Assembly: GCF_000022085.1 (NCBI RefSeq)
Contig: NC_011894.1
Span: 5,230,001-5,294,000, forward strand
Length of the DNA: 64,000 bases
Direction of reading: 5' to 3'
Source: Methylobacterium nodulans ORS 2060
GTDB taxonomy: Bacteria; Pseudomonadota; Alphaproteobacteria; Rhizobiales; Beijerinckiaceae
Part shown: piece after piece, positions 28,315 through 35,705 of the stretch
How the letters are laid out: each line of letters begins with the position of its first letter
Numbering within the stretch: the first letter of the stretch is position 1
The notes under the pieces: model-generated
What the model saw: the letters and a program-made list of their open reading frames with translations, nothing else
Databases searched by the model: none
What the model was told of the DNA's origin: nothing
Made by a program: the position numbers and the translations under genes

Positions 28315-28875
28315 ATGAAACGGGTGATGGTGGCGTCCGCAGCACTCGTGGGCGCGCTCATGCTGGTGCCCACGATGGCGGAAGCGCGTGCCGGCTTCGG
28401 CGGCGGAGGCTTCCGCGGCGGCGGTTTCGGCGGAGGTGGGTTCCGCGGCGGCTTCGCGGGCGGCGGATTCCGTGGCGCCGGCTTCGGTGGCGGCTTCCGG
28501 GGTGCCGGCTTCGCCCGTCCGGGCTTTGCGGGCGGCTTCGCCCGTCCGGGCTTCGCGGGCGGCTTCGCCCGTCCGGGCTTCGCGGGCGGCTACGGCTTCC
28601 GCGGCGCGCGGTTCGGCTACGGCGGCTGGGGCTATCGCCATGGCTGGGGCTATCGCCGCGGATGGGGCCTCGGCGCGGCCGGTCTGGGCCTGGGCCTGGG
28701 TCTCGGCCTCGCAGCCGCCTCGGCCTATCCGTATTACGGGTATTACGGCGGCTACTATCCGGCGGGCTATTACGGCTACGACGATTATTACTACGGCGCC
28801 GGCTGCTACCAGGTGCCGCGCGTGCGCTGGACCCCCTTCGGTTACCAGCGCGTCCTCGTGACCCGCTGCTACTGA
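28315..28875 (+). CDS. Exported glycine/aromatic-rich repeat protein
   Basis: A 186-residue secreted or surface protein. The signal peptide (KRVMVASAALVGALMLVP) is cut near AEARA. Residues 35-105 are glycine-rich with GGGF repeats and three near-perfect GFARPGFAGG units. A glycine/leucine stretch (LGLGLGLGLAA) follows, then a tyrosine-rich tail with two late cysteines. GGAGG precedes ATG 28315. No enzyme domain is seen. Similar proteins are common in methylobacteria and rhizobia, with unknown function. Confidence 0.8.
   Translation: MKRVMVASAALVGALMLVPTMAEARAGFGGGGFRGGGFGGGGFRGGFAGGGFRGAGFGGGFRGAGFARPGFAGGFARPGFAGGFARPGFAGGYGFRGARFGYGGWGYRHGWGYRRGWGLGAAGLGLGLGLGLAAASAYPYYGYYGGYYPAGYYGYDDYYYGAGCYQVPRVRWTPFGYQRVLVTRCY
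28500..28592 (+). repeat. In-gene 30-base tandem repeat
   Basis: About three head-to-tail copies of a unit starting GGCTTCGCCCGTCCGGGC and ending GCGGGC, differing at very few bases. They encode the GFARPGFAGG units. Such arrays can change copy number by slippage. Confidence 0.75.
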
Positions 28876-29248
28876 TCGGCGGATGCAGGGCCGCCTCGCG
28901 CGGCCCCGCTCACCGCAATTTGCGTCGATCCGCCTCGTGCGCATCGGCATCGCGGCGACCGCCGCACGGCCGCAGCCTCGGCGCCTGCACCGACCGCCTC
29001 GGCCACGACCGGATCCCGTTCCCGTTTCCCGGCCCGCGCATCCTCGAGCATGCGCCGCCGGGCGACGCGCGGGTTCCCGGGCTCGGCCGCGATCGCCGGC
29101 ACCCCGCCGGGCCGCACGCGCTCATTGACGAGCGCGACCATTGCCCCAAGTGGCCGCAGCAAGCTGGGCGATCGGTTCGCGGGAACCGCGGCGGCCGGCA
29201 GGCCGAACCGTCGCATGGCTCGGAACCGTCCTCTCAGGGAGACCGCGC
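28876..29248. other. 373-base stretch without a confident gene
   Basis: It lies between the glycine-rich gene and the oxidoreductase gene. A minus-strand frame from ATG 29141 to 28869 (MVALVNERVRPGG ...) has plausible composition but no ribosome site, no known family, and overlaps the end of the glycine-rich gene. No hairpin repeat of the other families is present. The promoter of the oxidoreductase gene should be in the right half. Confidence 0.4.
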
Positions 29249-30262
29249 ATGTCCGACCTCAACCGCCGCATCGTCCTCGCCTCCCGCCCGCACGGCGAGC
29301 CGACTCCGGCGCATTTTCGGCTGGAGAGGAGCGCCATGCCGGTGGCCCGGGACGGCGAGGTGCTGCTACGCAACCGCTATCTCTCCCTCGATCCCTACAT
29401 GCGCGGCCGGATGAGCGCGGCGAAGTCCTATGCCAAGCCGGTCGAGATCAACGAGGTGATGGTCGGCGGCACGGTCGCGGAGGTGGTCGCCTCCCATCAT
29501 CCCGACTTCGTGGTGGGCGACACCGTGCTCGCCTATGGTGGCTGGCAGGATTTCGCGGTCTCGAACGGCCAGGGCCTGCGCAAGCTCGACCCCTCTGTGG
29601 CCCCCGTCACGACGGCGCTCGGCGTGCTCGGCATGCCGGGGATGACGGCCTATACGGGCCTGCTCACGATCGGGGCGCCGAAGCCGGGCGAAACCGTGGT
29701 GGTCGCCGCCGCGACCGGACCGGTCGGCTCCCTGGTCGGACAGATCGCCAAGCTCAAGGGCGCGCGGATTGTCGGCATCGCGGGCGGCCCGGACAAATGC
29801 CGCTACCTCATCGAGGAGCTCGGCTTCGACGCGGCCGTCGATCACCGCGGCGACGACCTGCCCACGGCTCTGGCGGAGGCCTGCCCGAAGGGCATCGACG
29901 TCTATTTCGAGAATGTCGGCGGGGCGGTGTTCGACGCGGTGCTGCCGCTCCTCAACGACTTCGCCCGCATCCCGGTCTGCGGCCTCGTGGCGAACTACAA
30001 CATGACCGAGCTGCCGCCCGGTCCCGACCGGGTGCCGGCGCTGATGCGCGCGATCCTGAGCAAGCGGCTCACCTTCCGGGGCTTCATCGTGTGGGACTTC
30101 GCCGAGCAGGAGCAGGCCTTCCTGCGGGACGTGGCGGGCTGGCTGCGCGAGGGCCGCATCCGCTATCGCGAGGATCTCGTCGAGGGTCTCGAACAGGCGC
30201 CCGAGGCCTTCATCGGCCTTCTCAAGGGCCGCAACTTCGGCAAGCTGGTCGTGAAGCTCTGA
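29249..30262 (+). CDS. NADP-dependent MDR-family oxidoreductase (CurA/LTB4DH-like)
   Basis: A 337-residue zinc-free medium-chain reductase. The N-terminal RYLSLDPYMRGRMSAAKSYA and LGVLGMPGMTAYTGLL are diagnostic of the leukotriene-B4-dehydrogenase/CurA branch. The nucleotide-binding VVVAAATGPVGSLVGQIAKL and YFENVGG also fit. Family enzymes reduce alkenals and enones with NADPH. It is a monocistronic gene by spacing. The physiological substrate is unknown. Confidence 0.9.
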   Translation: MSDLNRRIVLASRPHGEPTPAHFRLERSAMPVARDGEVLLRNRYLSLDPYMRGRMSAAKSYAKPVEINEVMVGGTVAEVVASHHPDFVVGDTVLAYGGWQDFAVSNGQGLRKLDPSVAPVTTALGVLGMPGMTAYTGLLTIGAPKPGETVVVAAATGPVGSLVGQIAKLKGARIVGIAGGPDKCRYLIEELGFDAAVDHRGDDLPTALAEACPKGIDVYFENVGGAVFDAVLPLLNDFARIPVCGLVANYNMTELPPGPDRVPALMRAILSKRLTFRGFIVWDFAEQEQAFLRDVAGWLREGRIRYREDLVEGLEQAPEAFIGLLKGRNFGKLVVKL

Positions 30263-30412
30263 CGCGCGAGCACGCTCCGTTCCACCGGTAACAGGCTGTG
30301 CTCCCGATGCTCGATCGGGCCGCAGCGCGTGCGACGAACCGGCATCTCCTTCGGCACCTCCTGGGCCGGACGATGCTCGAATCGGGTGGCGCAGCCGCGA
30401 CGGCCACGGCCC

Positions 30413-30437
30413 GGAACCGGATCGCCGGGCCGGGGTT
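30413..30437 (+). promoter_or_regulatory. Possible EcfG-type promoter (one mismatch)
   Basis: GGAAC, 16 bases, then GGTT, about 80 bases upstream of the 73-residue protein gene. It differs from the GGAAC-N16/17-CGTT consensus at one -10 base. Tentative. Confidence 0.3.
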
Positions 30438-30517
30438 CCTTCCCGCGCGACCGATGGGGTCGCCAGATCGCGACCGGTCCGGCTGTCGCGACCGGTCCGG
30501 TCGCCGAAGGAGGACCG

Positions 30518-30739
30518 ATGAAGACGCTCCTGATCGCCGCATCGGCGGCAGCTGGCCTCCTGGCCGCTTGCGGCATGGCGGAGGCCAAGGGCTGCATCAA
30601 GGGTGCGATCGTCGGCGGGATCGCCGGCCACTATGCGGGGCATCACGGCCTCGCCGGGGCTGCGGCCGGTTGCGCGATCGGGCGCCATCAGGCGAACAAG
30701 CGCGAGCGTGCGCGCAACGCGCCGCCGGCGAATCGCTGA
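30518..30739 (+). CDS. Small exported glycine-zipper-like protein
   Basis: A 73-residue protein after a strong AAGGAGG site 5 bases before the ATG. Its signal-like N-terminus (MKTLLIAASAAAGLLAACG) includes LAAC, which could be a lipobox, or a cut after AEA. The remainder, KGCIKGAIVGGIAGHYAGHHGLAGAAAGCAIG, has small-residue spacing like glycine-zipper envelope proteins. The tail is basic. The family is not firmly known. Confidence 0.75.
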   Translation: MKTLLIAASAAAGLLAACGMAEAKGCIKGAIVGGIAGHYAGHHGLAGAAAGCAIGRHQANKRERARNAPPANR

Positions 30740-30793
30740 TTCGGAGCATCCGGCCGCCGCCCGACCGCGCTCTTCGCGGCGCAGCACGAATAC

Positions 30794-30870
30794 GGCCAAG
30801 CTTCACCCGGTCGATCCGAGTTGAGCTTGGCCGTTCGACGGCCAGCGATCCCGTGTGGACCGGTGAAGCT
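30794..30870 (+). other. Overlapping inverted repeats downstream of the glycine-zipper gene
   Basis: GGCCAAGCT (30794-30802) pairs with AGCTTGGCC (30824-30832). Alternatively AGCTTCACC-C-GGTC (30800-30812) pairs with GACCGGTGAAGCT (30858-30870). The two pairings are mutually exclusive. The region ends the preceding transcript or sits in the leader of the transglycosylase gene. Confidence 0.45.
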
Positions 30871-30985
30871 TTCCCGGAACGCCGCTCACGGCCGCGCGAG
30901 GGGCGCCGTCTTATCGCCACAACTCCCCGGCTTCTTGGCCGAAACGGGCCGGACACATTCGGCCGAAGCACGGGGATGACCCTTC

Positions 30986-32059
30986 ATGCAGCGTCGCGCG
31001 ATCGGACCGTCGGCCCAGGCCGTCCATTGGGCGCCCTCCGGCTCCCGGGATGTCCTGACCCTTGGCGGCCGTGCCCGCGCGCATCAGGGCGGAATCCCGG
31101 TTCTCGCCCGCACCATGCTGACCGCCGCCTGCCTCGCCGCCGGGCTCGGCTCCCTGCTGCACCGCTACGGTCCGGACCTCACGACGACCCGCCCCTCGGT
31201 CGCCATGATGGCCGACCTCCTGGTCATGCCGAAGCCGCGCGTGCAGACGCAGCCCAAGGAGGCCCCACTGAGCATGCCGGTGCACGACCTCGACACGGCG
31301 CTCGGCTCGGAAGGCGTCGACCGCGTCTCCTACGACGACCTCCTGTCGGCCACCGTCGGCGGCGATCCGAACGAGGTGCTCAGCTTCGGCCCCATGAGGG
31401 TGCGCCGCCACATCGTGCAGAAGATCGTGAAGGCGGCCTACACGGTCGGCATGGACCCGGTTCTGCTGATGGCGGTCGCCGACAAGGAATCGAGCTTCCT
31501 CACCGAGGTCCAGGCGCGCACCTCCTCGGCCACCGGCCTCTACCAGTTCATCGAGCGCACCTGGCTCCAGGTCATGCGCGAGTTCGGCGCCCTGCACGGC
31601 TACGCCCGCGAGGCGTCGCTGATCGCCGAGGACAACACCGTCGCGGATGCGGCCGAGCGCGCCCGGATCCTCGACCTGCGCCGCGATCCGGCCCTCTCGG
31701 CGATCCTCGCGGGCGAGATGCTCAAGCGCGACAGCGCCCGGATCGCCGCCCGGATCGGCCGCACCCTGTCTCTCGGCGAGACCTACCTCGCGCACTTCCT
31801 CGGCCCGGACGACGCCGAGCGTTTCATGGCGAAGGTCGTGGAGGAGCCGAAGGCGGAGGCCGCCGCTCTCCTGCCCAAGCCCGCGAAGGCCAACAAGCCG
31901 ATCTTCTACGAGCGCGTCGGGCGCCGGAAAGCCCGCAGCCTCACCGTCGCGCAGGTCCACGACAAGTTCGAGGCCATGATGACGACCCGCGGCGACCGCT
32001 ATCGCGACGTCGGCTCGCTCACGGGCATCATGGCCTACGCCGCCGCACAGTCGCCCTGA
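30986..32059 (+). CDS. Lytic transglycosylase (SLT domain)
   Basis: A 357-residue peptidoglycan-cleaving protein. An N-terminal hydrophobic segment (TMLTAACLAAGLGSLLH, about residues 43-60) is a late signal or anchor. The SLT domain starts near residue 145: MAVADKESSFLTEVQA holds the catalytic glutamate, followed by SSATGLYQFIERTWLQVM. The GETYLAHFLGPDDAERFM helix is also typical. The C-terminal 60 residues are lysine-rich. It neighbours an L,D-transpeptidase gene 1.35 kb downstream. Confidence 0.88.
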   Translation: MQRRAIGPSAQAVHWAPSGSRDVLTLGGRARAHQGGIPVLARTMLTAACLAAGLGSLLHRYGPDLTTTRPSVAMMADLLVMPKPRVQTQPKEAPLSMPVHDLDTALGSEGVDRVSYDDLLSATVGGDPNEVLSFGPMRVRRHIVQKIVKAAYTVGMDPVLLMAVADKESSFLTEVQARTSSATGLYQFIERTWLQVMREFGALHGYAREASLIAEDNTVADAAERARILDLRRDPALSAILAGEMLKRDSARIAARIGRTLSLGETYLAHFLGPDDAERFMAKVVEEPKAEAAALLPKPAKANKPIFYERVGRRKARSLTVAQVHDKFEAMMTTRGDRYRDVGSLTGIMAYAAAQSP

Positions 32060-32084
32060 CGCGCGCCCGTTCGATCCCGCTGCC

Positions 32085-32188
32085 CTAGAGTGGAATCCGT
32101 TCACGGTGGAACGGATTCCACTCCAGGTCTTTGTTTTCGCCGCATCGTCTGCGGTGCCCCGGGATCCACTTCGTCGGAAAATGCTCTA
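32085..32188. repeat. Rhizobial-type intergenic palindromic repeat
   Basis: A perfect 15-base stem GAGTGGAATCCGTTC / GAACGGATTCCACTC (32088-32102 and 32109-32123) around ACGGTG is followed by a T-rich tract. Then comes the element ending CGTCGGAAAATGCTCTA, a sequence type widely scattered in rhizobia and methylobacteria. It also fits as the terminator of the transglycosylase gene. Confidence 0.75.
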
Positions 32189-32287
32189 AACTTTCTTGCT
32201 CGCAGAGCCGGGCCGAACCCGTCGGCCGTTCCGCGCGGGACGGGGTCGGTCCGGAAGGACGCCGTTCAGGGGGAGATGAGGATCGCG

Positions 32288-32539
32288 ATGGCAGCGAAGG
32301 ACGACGCGGATTCCTACGCCAGCGAGTACGCCGCCACGGCCGGGCAACAGGCCGCCTTCTTCCGCGAGCAGGCCGAGCGTCACCGGCGGGAGGCGGCCCG
32401 GGCGCGGCTGTCCGCCGACCTGAGCCGCGGCGCGGACCGCGAGGAGCAGACCCGACTCGCCGAGCACCTCGAATCGCTGGGCCGCCACGACGACACGATG
32501 GCCGAGGCTTTCGAGGCGCGGGCCCGCGGGCCGCACTGA
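32288..32539 (+). CDS. Hypothetical hydrophilic helical protein
   Basis: An 83-residue soluble protein, MAAKDDADSYASEYAAT then a highly charged helix (AAFFREQAERHRREAARARL) and AEHLESLGRHDDTMAEAF. It is probably a helical hairpin or coiled coil. ATG 32288 is chosen because AGGA precedes it at a normal distance; ATG 32276 sits directly on the ribosome site. No family recognised. Confidence 0.6.
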   Translation: MAAKDDADSYASEYAATAGQQAAFFREQAERHRREAARARLSADLSRGADREEQTRLAEHLESLGRHDDTMAEAFEARARGPH

Positions 32540-32726
32540 CGCATCAGTTCACCACCGACCTTTGCCGACCGTGACGGATGGAACCTGAGGCGGCCGCAAG
32601 GGCGCCCCTTCCGATGGCATCCTTACCGGTGCTCATGCTGAGCAAGCATGAGATTGAGGGCTGAAGTTGGCTGCCCCTGGCGGGAGCGCTCGGACGGCAT
32701 GCTTGGCTTAAGGGGCGCGACGAGAC

Positions 32727-32752
32727 GGTCTGCGAACGAGCGGTCGCAGACC
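32727..32752. repeat. Short perfect inverted repeat
   Basis: GGTCTGCGA and TCGCAGACC with an 8-base loop, immediately left of the structured element at 32754. It may be part of that element's boundary, but it is not seen at the second copy. Confidence 0.5.
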
Positions 32753-32753
32753 A

Positions 32754-32985
32754 GATCACAGGGTCTCCGCCCCTTTCCCGGATTCTCCGCCCTTCGCACT
32801 CTCCCTTTCCCGGACGACTGGAGCGTAGCGGAAGGAGATCCGGGAACCAGCACGGTGAGTTGCCGCGAAGCGGCTCAATCTTCCAGCACCGGCGCTGACA
32901 AGCGGTCGCTGCGCGACGTCCTGTGCTGGGTCCCGGGTCGCATTCCGCTGCCGCTGCATGCGCCAGGGAAAGAGGGAGCGGATAT
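32754..32985. repeat. Structured intergenic element, copy A
   Basis: This is closely similar along its length to 53580-53820. Long imperfect arms at 32827-32852 and 32924-32949 (AGCGGAAGGAGATCCGGG against CCCGGGTCGCATTCCGCT) enclose a loop. Its 57 bases 32861-32917 are identical to those of copy B. The loop contains its own small hairpin (GCCGC GAA GCGGC). There is no reading frame conserved in both. It could be a non-autonomous mobile element or a structured RNA. Confidence 0.75.
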
Positions 32986-33080
32986 CCTCGCGTGGGTTGA
33001 CGCGGCCTCAATCGGAACCTGAGGAGCGTGGCGGCCTTCACGCAGGTCGGTTTCTATTTGGCGACAGGTGAGGCACCGGG

Positions 33081-33140
33081 AATCCCCTCCCGTGCGGGAG
33101 CAGGGTTCCGACGAATACGCGCGGGCATTCGATCAAGGCC
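33081..33140. repeat. REP-type palindrome, degenerate copy
   Basis: The core CCCCTCCC GTGC GGGAGCAGGG is a slightly degenerate form of the palindrome at 4237. The tail with GCGCGGGC and GATCAA matches the same family. It lies about 275 bases before the L,D-transpeptidase gene. Confidence 0.65.
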
Positions 33141-33413
33141 GGCCCATCCCGGAGCGAGCGCCGCGCCGGCACTCTCGTCTCTTTCGGGGTACGCAAGGAC
33201 GACGCGCAGGGCGAAGATGAGCGTGCGCCTGCGCGCGGAACGGCCAAGGTGTGCGGGCGCACCGCAGCATCCGCATGATGCGGTCAAGCAGTCGTGAACC
33301 GTCCGACGGCTCAGTGGTTCACCGCCGCACGAACCGTGGCATTTTCACGGAACCGAATCGCCCGTCGTACATTCTTCACTGCAAAGGTAATTGCTGAGGT
33401 AAGGCTCCCAGCC

Positions 33414-34061
33414 ATGAAGATCTTCGCCACCGCCCTCGCGGGCGTCCTTGGTGCCTGCGTGCTCGCCTCGGCCCCGGTCAAGGCCGCGCCTTACGACCCC
33501 TTCGATATCAATCCCGGCGAGGAGTACTACGCCAGCCGGCCCTACGGCGCCCCCATCTACAGCACCCCGTCCTATGGTCAGGGTCACATGGCGGGCAGCA
33601 CGGATCAGGCACAGGTCGCGCCGATTCCCCGGGAACTCGTGCCCTTCGGCAACAAGTACGGGCCCGGCACCATCGTGGTGTCGACCTCGGAGCGCCGCCT
33701 CTACTACGTGCTCGGCGACGGCATGGCGATCCGCTACGGCGTCGGCGTCGGCCGACCCGGCTTCACCTGGTCGGGGACCAAGAGGGTGGTGGCGAAGCGC
33801 GAGTGGCCGTCCTGGACGCCCCCGAAGGAAATGCTGGCGCGCCGTCCCGACCTGCCGCGCTACATGGCCGGCGGTATCGACAACCCGCTCGGCGCCCGCG
33901 CCATGTATATCGGCGGCACGCTCTACCGCATCCACGGCTCGAACGAGCCGGATACGATCGGCCAGGCGGTGTCCTCGGGCTGCATCCGCATGACCAACGA
34001 GGATGTGACCGACCTCTACGACCGGGTGAAGGTCGGTACGAAAGTCGTCGTGCTGAACTGA
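33414..34061 (+). CDS. L,D-transpeptidase (YkuD family)
   Basis: A 215-residue exported enzyme that forms 3-3 peptidoglycan cross-links or anchors proteins. Its signal peptide is MKIFATALAGVLGACVLASA. The YkuD domain begins TIVVSTSERRLYYVLGDG, and the catalytic segment is IHGSNEPDTIGQAVSSGCIR with the nucleophilic cysteine. Residues 30-75 are a proline/tyrosine-rich linker. It is followed by a clear hairpin terminator. A shorter paralogue is at 53021. Confidence 0.92.
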   Translation: MKIFATALAGVLGACVLASAPVKAAPYDPFDINPGEEYYASRPYGAPIYSTPSYGQGHMAGSTDQAQVAPIPRELVPFGNKYGPGTIVVSTSERRLYYVLGDGMAIRYGVGVGRPGFTWSGTKRVVAKREWPSWTPPKEMLARRPDLPRYMAGGIDNPLGARAMYIGGTLYRIHGSNEPDTIGQAVSSGCIRMTNEDVTDLYDRVKVGTKVVVLN

Positions 34062-34085
34062 CCGGCACCGGGCCGGGATTGTGCA

Positions 34086-34105
34086 GGGCTGCCGCGAGGC
34101 AGCCC
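34086..34105 (+). terminator. Rho-independent-like terminator
   Basis: GGGCTGCC and GGCAGCCC pair perfectly around GCGA, followed by TTCGTCGTT, 25 bases after the L,D-transpeptidase stop. It lies close to the stop of the convergent gene at 34131, so it may serve both. Confidence 0.75.
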
Positions 34106-34130
34106 TTCGTCGTTCAAGGAGCGACGCCGC

Positions 34131-34418
34131 TCAGGGAACGACGCGCCCCGGGGCGGGAGGCTGGGGCGGGCTGAAGGGCGCGATCGGCACGTCGCAGAAG
34201 CAGCGTGCGCCGAGCGGACGCGGACCGGGCATCGGGCAGGAATAGGGGTGGGGCCCCGTGAACCCGCGCTGGATCGCTTCGCAATTGTAGCCGACGGCGC
34301 GGCGGCGCGGCGGCGGCTCGTCGTCGGGGACGTAATAGGGCTGGGCGGCGGCCAAGCCGGTCAGGGCCGTGACAAGCAGGGCCGCCGACGCGAGGGAGGC
34401 GCGAACGAACCGTCGCAT
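34131..34418 (-). CDS. Small exported hypothetical protein
   Basis: A 95-residue protein with a signal peptide (RRFVRASLASAALLVTALTGLAAAQ). The mature part is proline-rich with four cysteines (YNCEAIQRG, YSCPMPG, CFC), ending in a proline tail. Disulfides or metal binding are plausible. No family name recognised. ATG 34418 is chosen because it starts the signal peptide. Confidence 0.68.
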   Translation of the reverse strand: MRRFVRASLASAALLVTALTGLAAAQPYYVPDDEPPPRRRAVGYNCEAIQRGFTGPHPYSCPMPGPRPLGARCFCDVPIAPFSPPQPPAPGRVVP

Positions 34419-34547
34419 CACTGCGTTCTCCGTCAGGATGAGGCGCCGCCCCGCGGGGCGGGCCGGCGTGGGGGGCATCGGTAGCGGAAGCCGACCGCAC
34501 CGGCAACGTACGGTCTCGCTTCTTGAGGGAAGGCCGGGAGGCAAGCC

Positions 34548-34787
34548 ATGACCAGCCCGGGCCAGTGGCAGCGCACCCTCGATGCGATTCTCGCCCTGAC
34601 GGACGAGATCGCGCGGCTCTCTCCCGACTGCGCCGATCGCGCCATGCAGATCGCCCGACTCATGCGCAATCTCGAACCGCCGCCGGGCGAGAGCTGCACC
34701 GGCGCGCCCGAGGCCGATTCGGACACGGAGCCGGAAGTCGGTGCCCTGACCCACGCGCTGTCGTCGCAACCGACGCGCGCCCCGTGA
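34548..34787 (+). CDS. Small hypothetical protein, 79 residues
   Basis: MTSPGQWQRTLDAILALTDEIARL then SPDCADRAMQIARLMRNLE: two amphipathic helices followed by an acidic, probably disordered tail. It has no signal peptide and no family recognised. A strong hairpin follows at 34814, consistent with a real transcript end. Confidence 0.55.
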   Translation: MTSPGQWQRTLDAILALTDEIARLSPDCADRAMQIARLMRNLEPPPGESCTGAPEADSDTEPEVGALTHALSSQPTRAP

Positions 34788-34813
34788 TCCGGCGCGGAAA
34801 CCCGGCAACGCGA

Positions 34814-34843
34814 GCGGCCGTACCCCGTCCGGGATACGGCCGC
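34814..34843. terminator. Hairpin terminator between convergent genes
   Basis: GCGGCCGTA and TACGGCCGC pair perfectly, with inner CCC/GGG pairs in the loop. It lies 26 bases after the 79-residue gene's stop and downstream of the phasin gene on the other strand. Confidence 0.65.
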
Positions 34844-35025
34844 CCATCAACGCCCGTTATTCGAATTCGGGAAGGCTTCTTCCTTCCCCGGCGACGGCCG
34901 CCCTGCCGGCGCCCTCACCGTCTCCTCCTTGGCTCGGGCTCCGCGGAGAACCTCGGATGCCCGGTCGTGAACCGCGCGGGCGAGCCGCGCGATGGCCGCT
35001 CTGGGAGCTCGACCTGCGGCTGCGC

Positions 35026-35469
35026 TTACGAGGCGCTCTGGGTCGTGTCGTTGGCCGCACCCTTGGCCGTGTCGACGCCCTGCTGCATGGCCGCCTTGGC
35101 GGTCTCGGCGCCCTGCTGCATGGCCGATTGCGTCATGCTGCCGAACTCCTTCGCCTGCGACTGGATCGCCGCGAACTGGTTGCGGATGAACTCGGCCTGA
35201 TACTGCATCGCCTCCTGCACGTCGCGCGCGCGGACGAGTTTCTGGGCCAGGTCGAAGGCCGCGTTCACGTTCTGCTCGGCGAAGGTGAAACCGCGGCTCG
35301 ACATGGTCTGCGCATTGGTCCGGGCCACTTCCGCCGAACCCTGGATCGTGTCGGCCGTCTTGCGCGCGGCGCTGATGAACGAGTCGAACGCCTTCCGGGC
35401 CTGCTCGACGCTCTTCTCGGCGAAGTCGCGCATCTCGGCCGGGATCTCGTAGTTCGGGGTCGTGGTCAT
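35026..35469 (-). CDS. Phasin family protein
   Basis: A 147-residue polyhydroxyalkanoate-granule surface protein. It is almost wholly helical, with the phasin pattern EKSVEQARKAFDSFISAARKTADT and FAEQNVNAAFDLAQKLVRARDVQEAMQYQAEFIRNQF, then an alanine/glutamine-rich tail with two AMQQG(A/V)(E/D)TAK repeats. GAGGAG lies 8 bases before ATG 35469. A perfect TTGTGCA-C-TGCACAA palindrome upstream suggests control by the PHA-sensing repressor PhaR. Confidence 0.92.
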   Translation of the reverse strand: MTTTPNYEIPAEMRDFAEKSVEQARKAFDSFISAARKTADTIQGSAEVARTNAQTMSSRGFTFAEQNVNAAFDLAQKLVRARDVQEAMQYQAEFIRNQFAAIQSQAKEFGSMTQSAMQQGAETAKAAMQQGVDTAKGAANDTTQSAS

Positions 35470-35490
35470 GTTCGTCTCCTCGCTGGTGAT

Positions 35491-35521
35491 TTGTGCAGCA
35501 CGGGCGTTGTGCACTGCACAA
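35491..35521 (-). promoter_or_regulatory. Candidate PhaR-type operator of the phasin gene
   Basis: TTGTGCA and TGCACAA flank one C at 35507-35521, a perfect palindrome; a further TTGTGCA half-site is at 35491-35497. It lies 22-52 bases upstream of the phasin ATG. TGCA-rich palindromes are the known type of PhaR site in alphaproteobacteria. The assignment to PhaR is inferred. Confidence 0.5.
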
Positions 35522-35705
35522 TACCACATCGCCCGCGGAACGCCAGTTTGACGCGGGTCGTTAAGGTTAATGATGATGTAACGCTTGGCCTGCGCAATCC
35601 GTGCCCGTGCGCCAGCGTTTCATTTCCGTTAAATCCGGGATCGGGAAGGATGCGGGACGGCGAATCGTCCGGTTCGGCCAGGATCGGGCGGGTTGGGGAG
35701 CGGAA

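Larger units (their letters stand above)
32546..33056. repeat. Dispersed hairpin repeat, copy 3, split by another element
   Basis: The left flank AGTTCACCACC and the core CTCATGCTGAG (32632-32642, here a short CTCATGCT/AGCATGAG hairpin) are at 32546-32652. The right end, with GAGGAGCGTGGC and TTTCTATTTGG, is at about 33005-33056, resembling the right end of copy 1. Between them sits the roughly 240-base structured element. No gene is present in the whole 874-base gap 32540-33413. Confidence 0.6.

Noticed and set aside
28869..29141. Minus-strand frame as a possible 90-residue gene
   Set aside because: No ribosome site, no recognisable family, and it overlaps the end of the glycine-rich gene; kept only as a remark in the gap entry.
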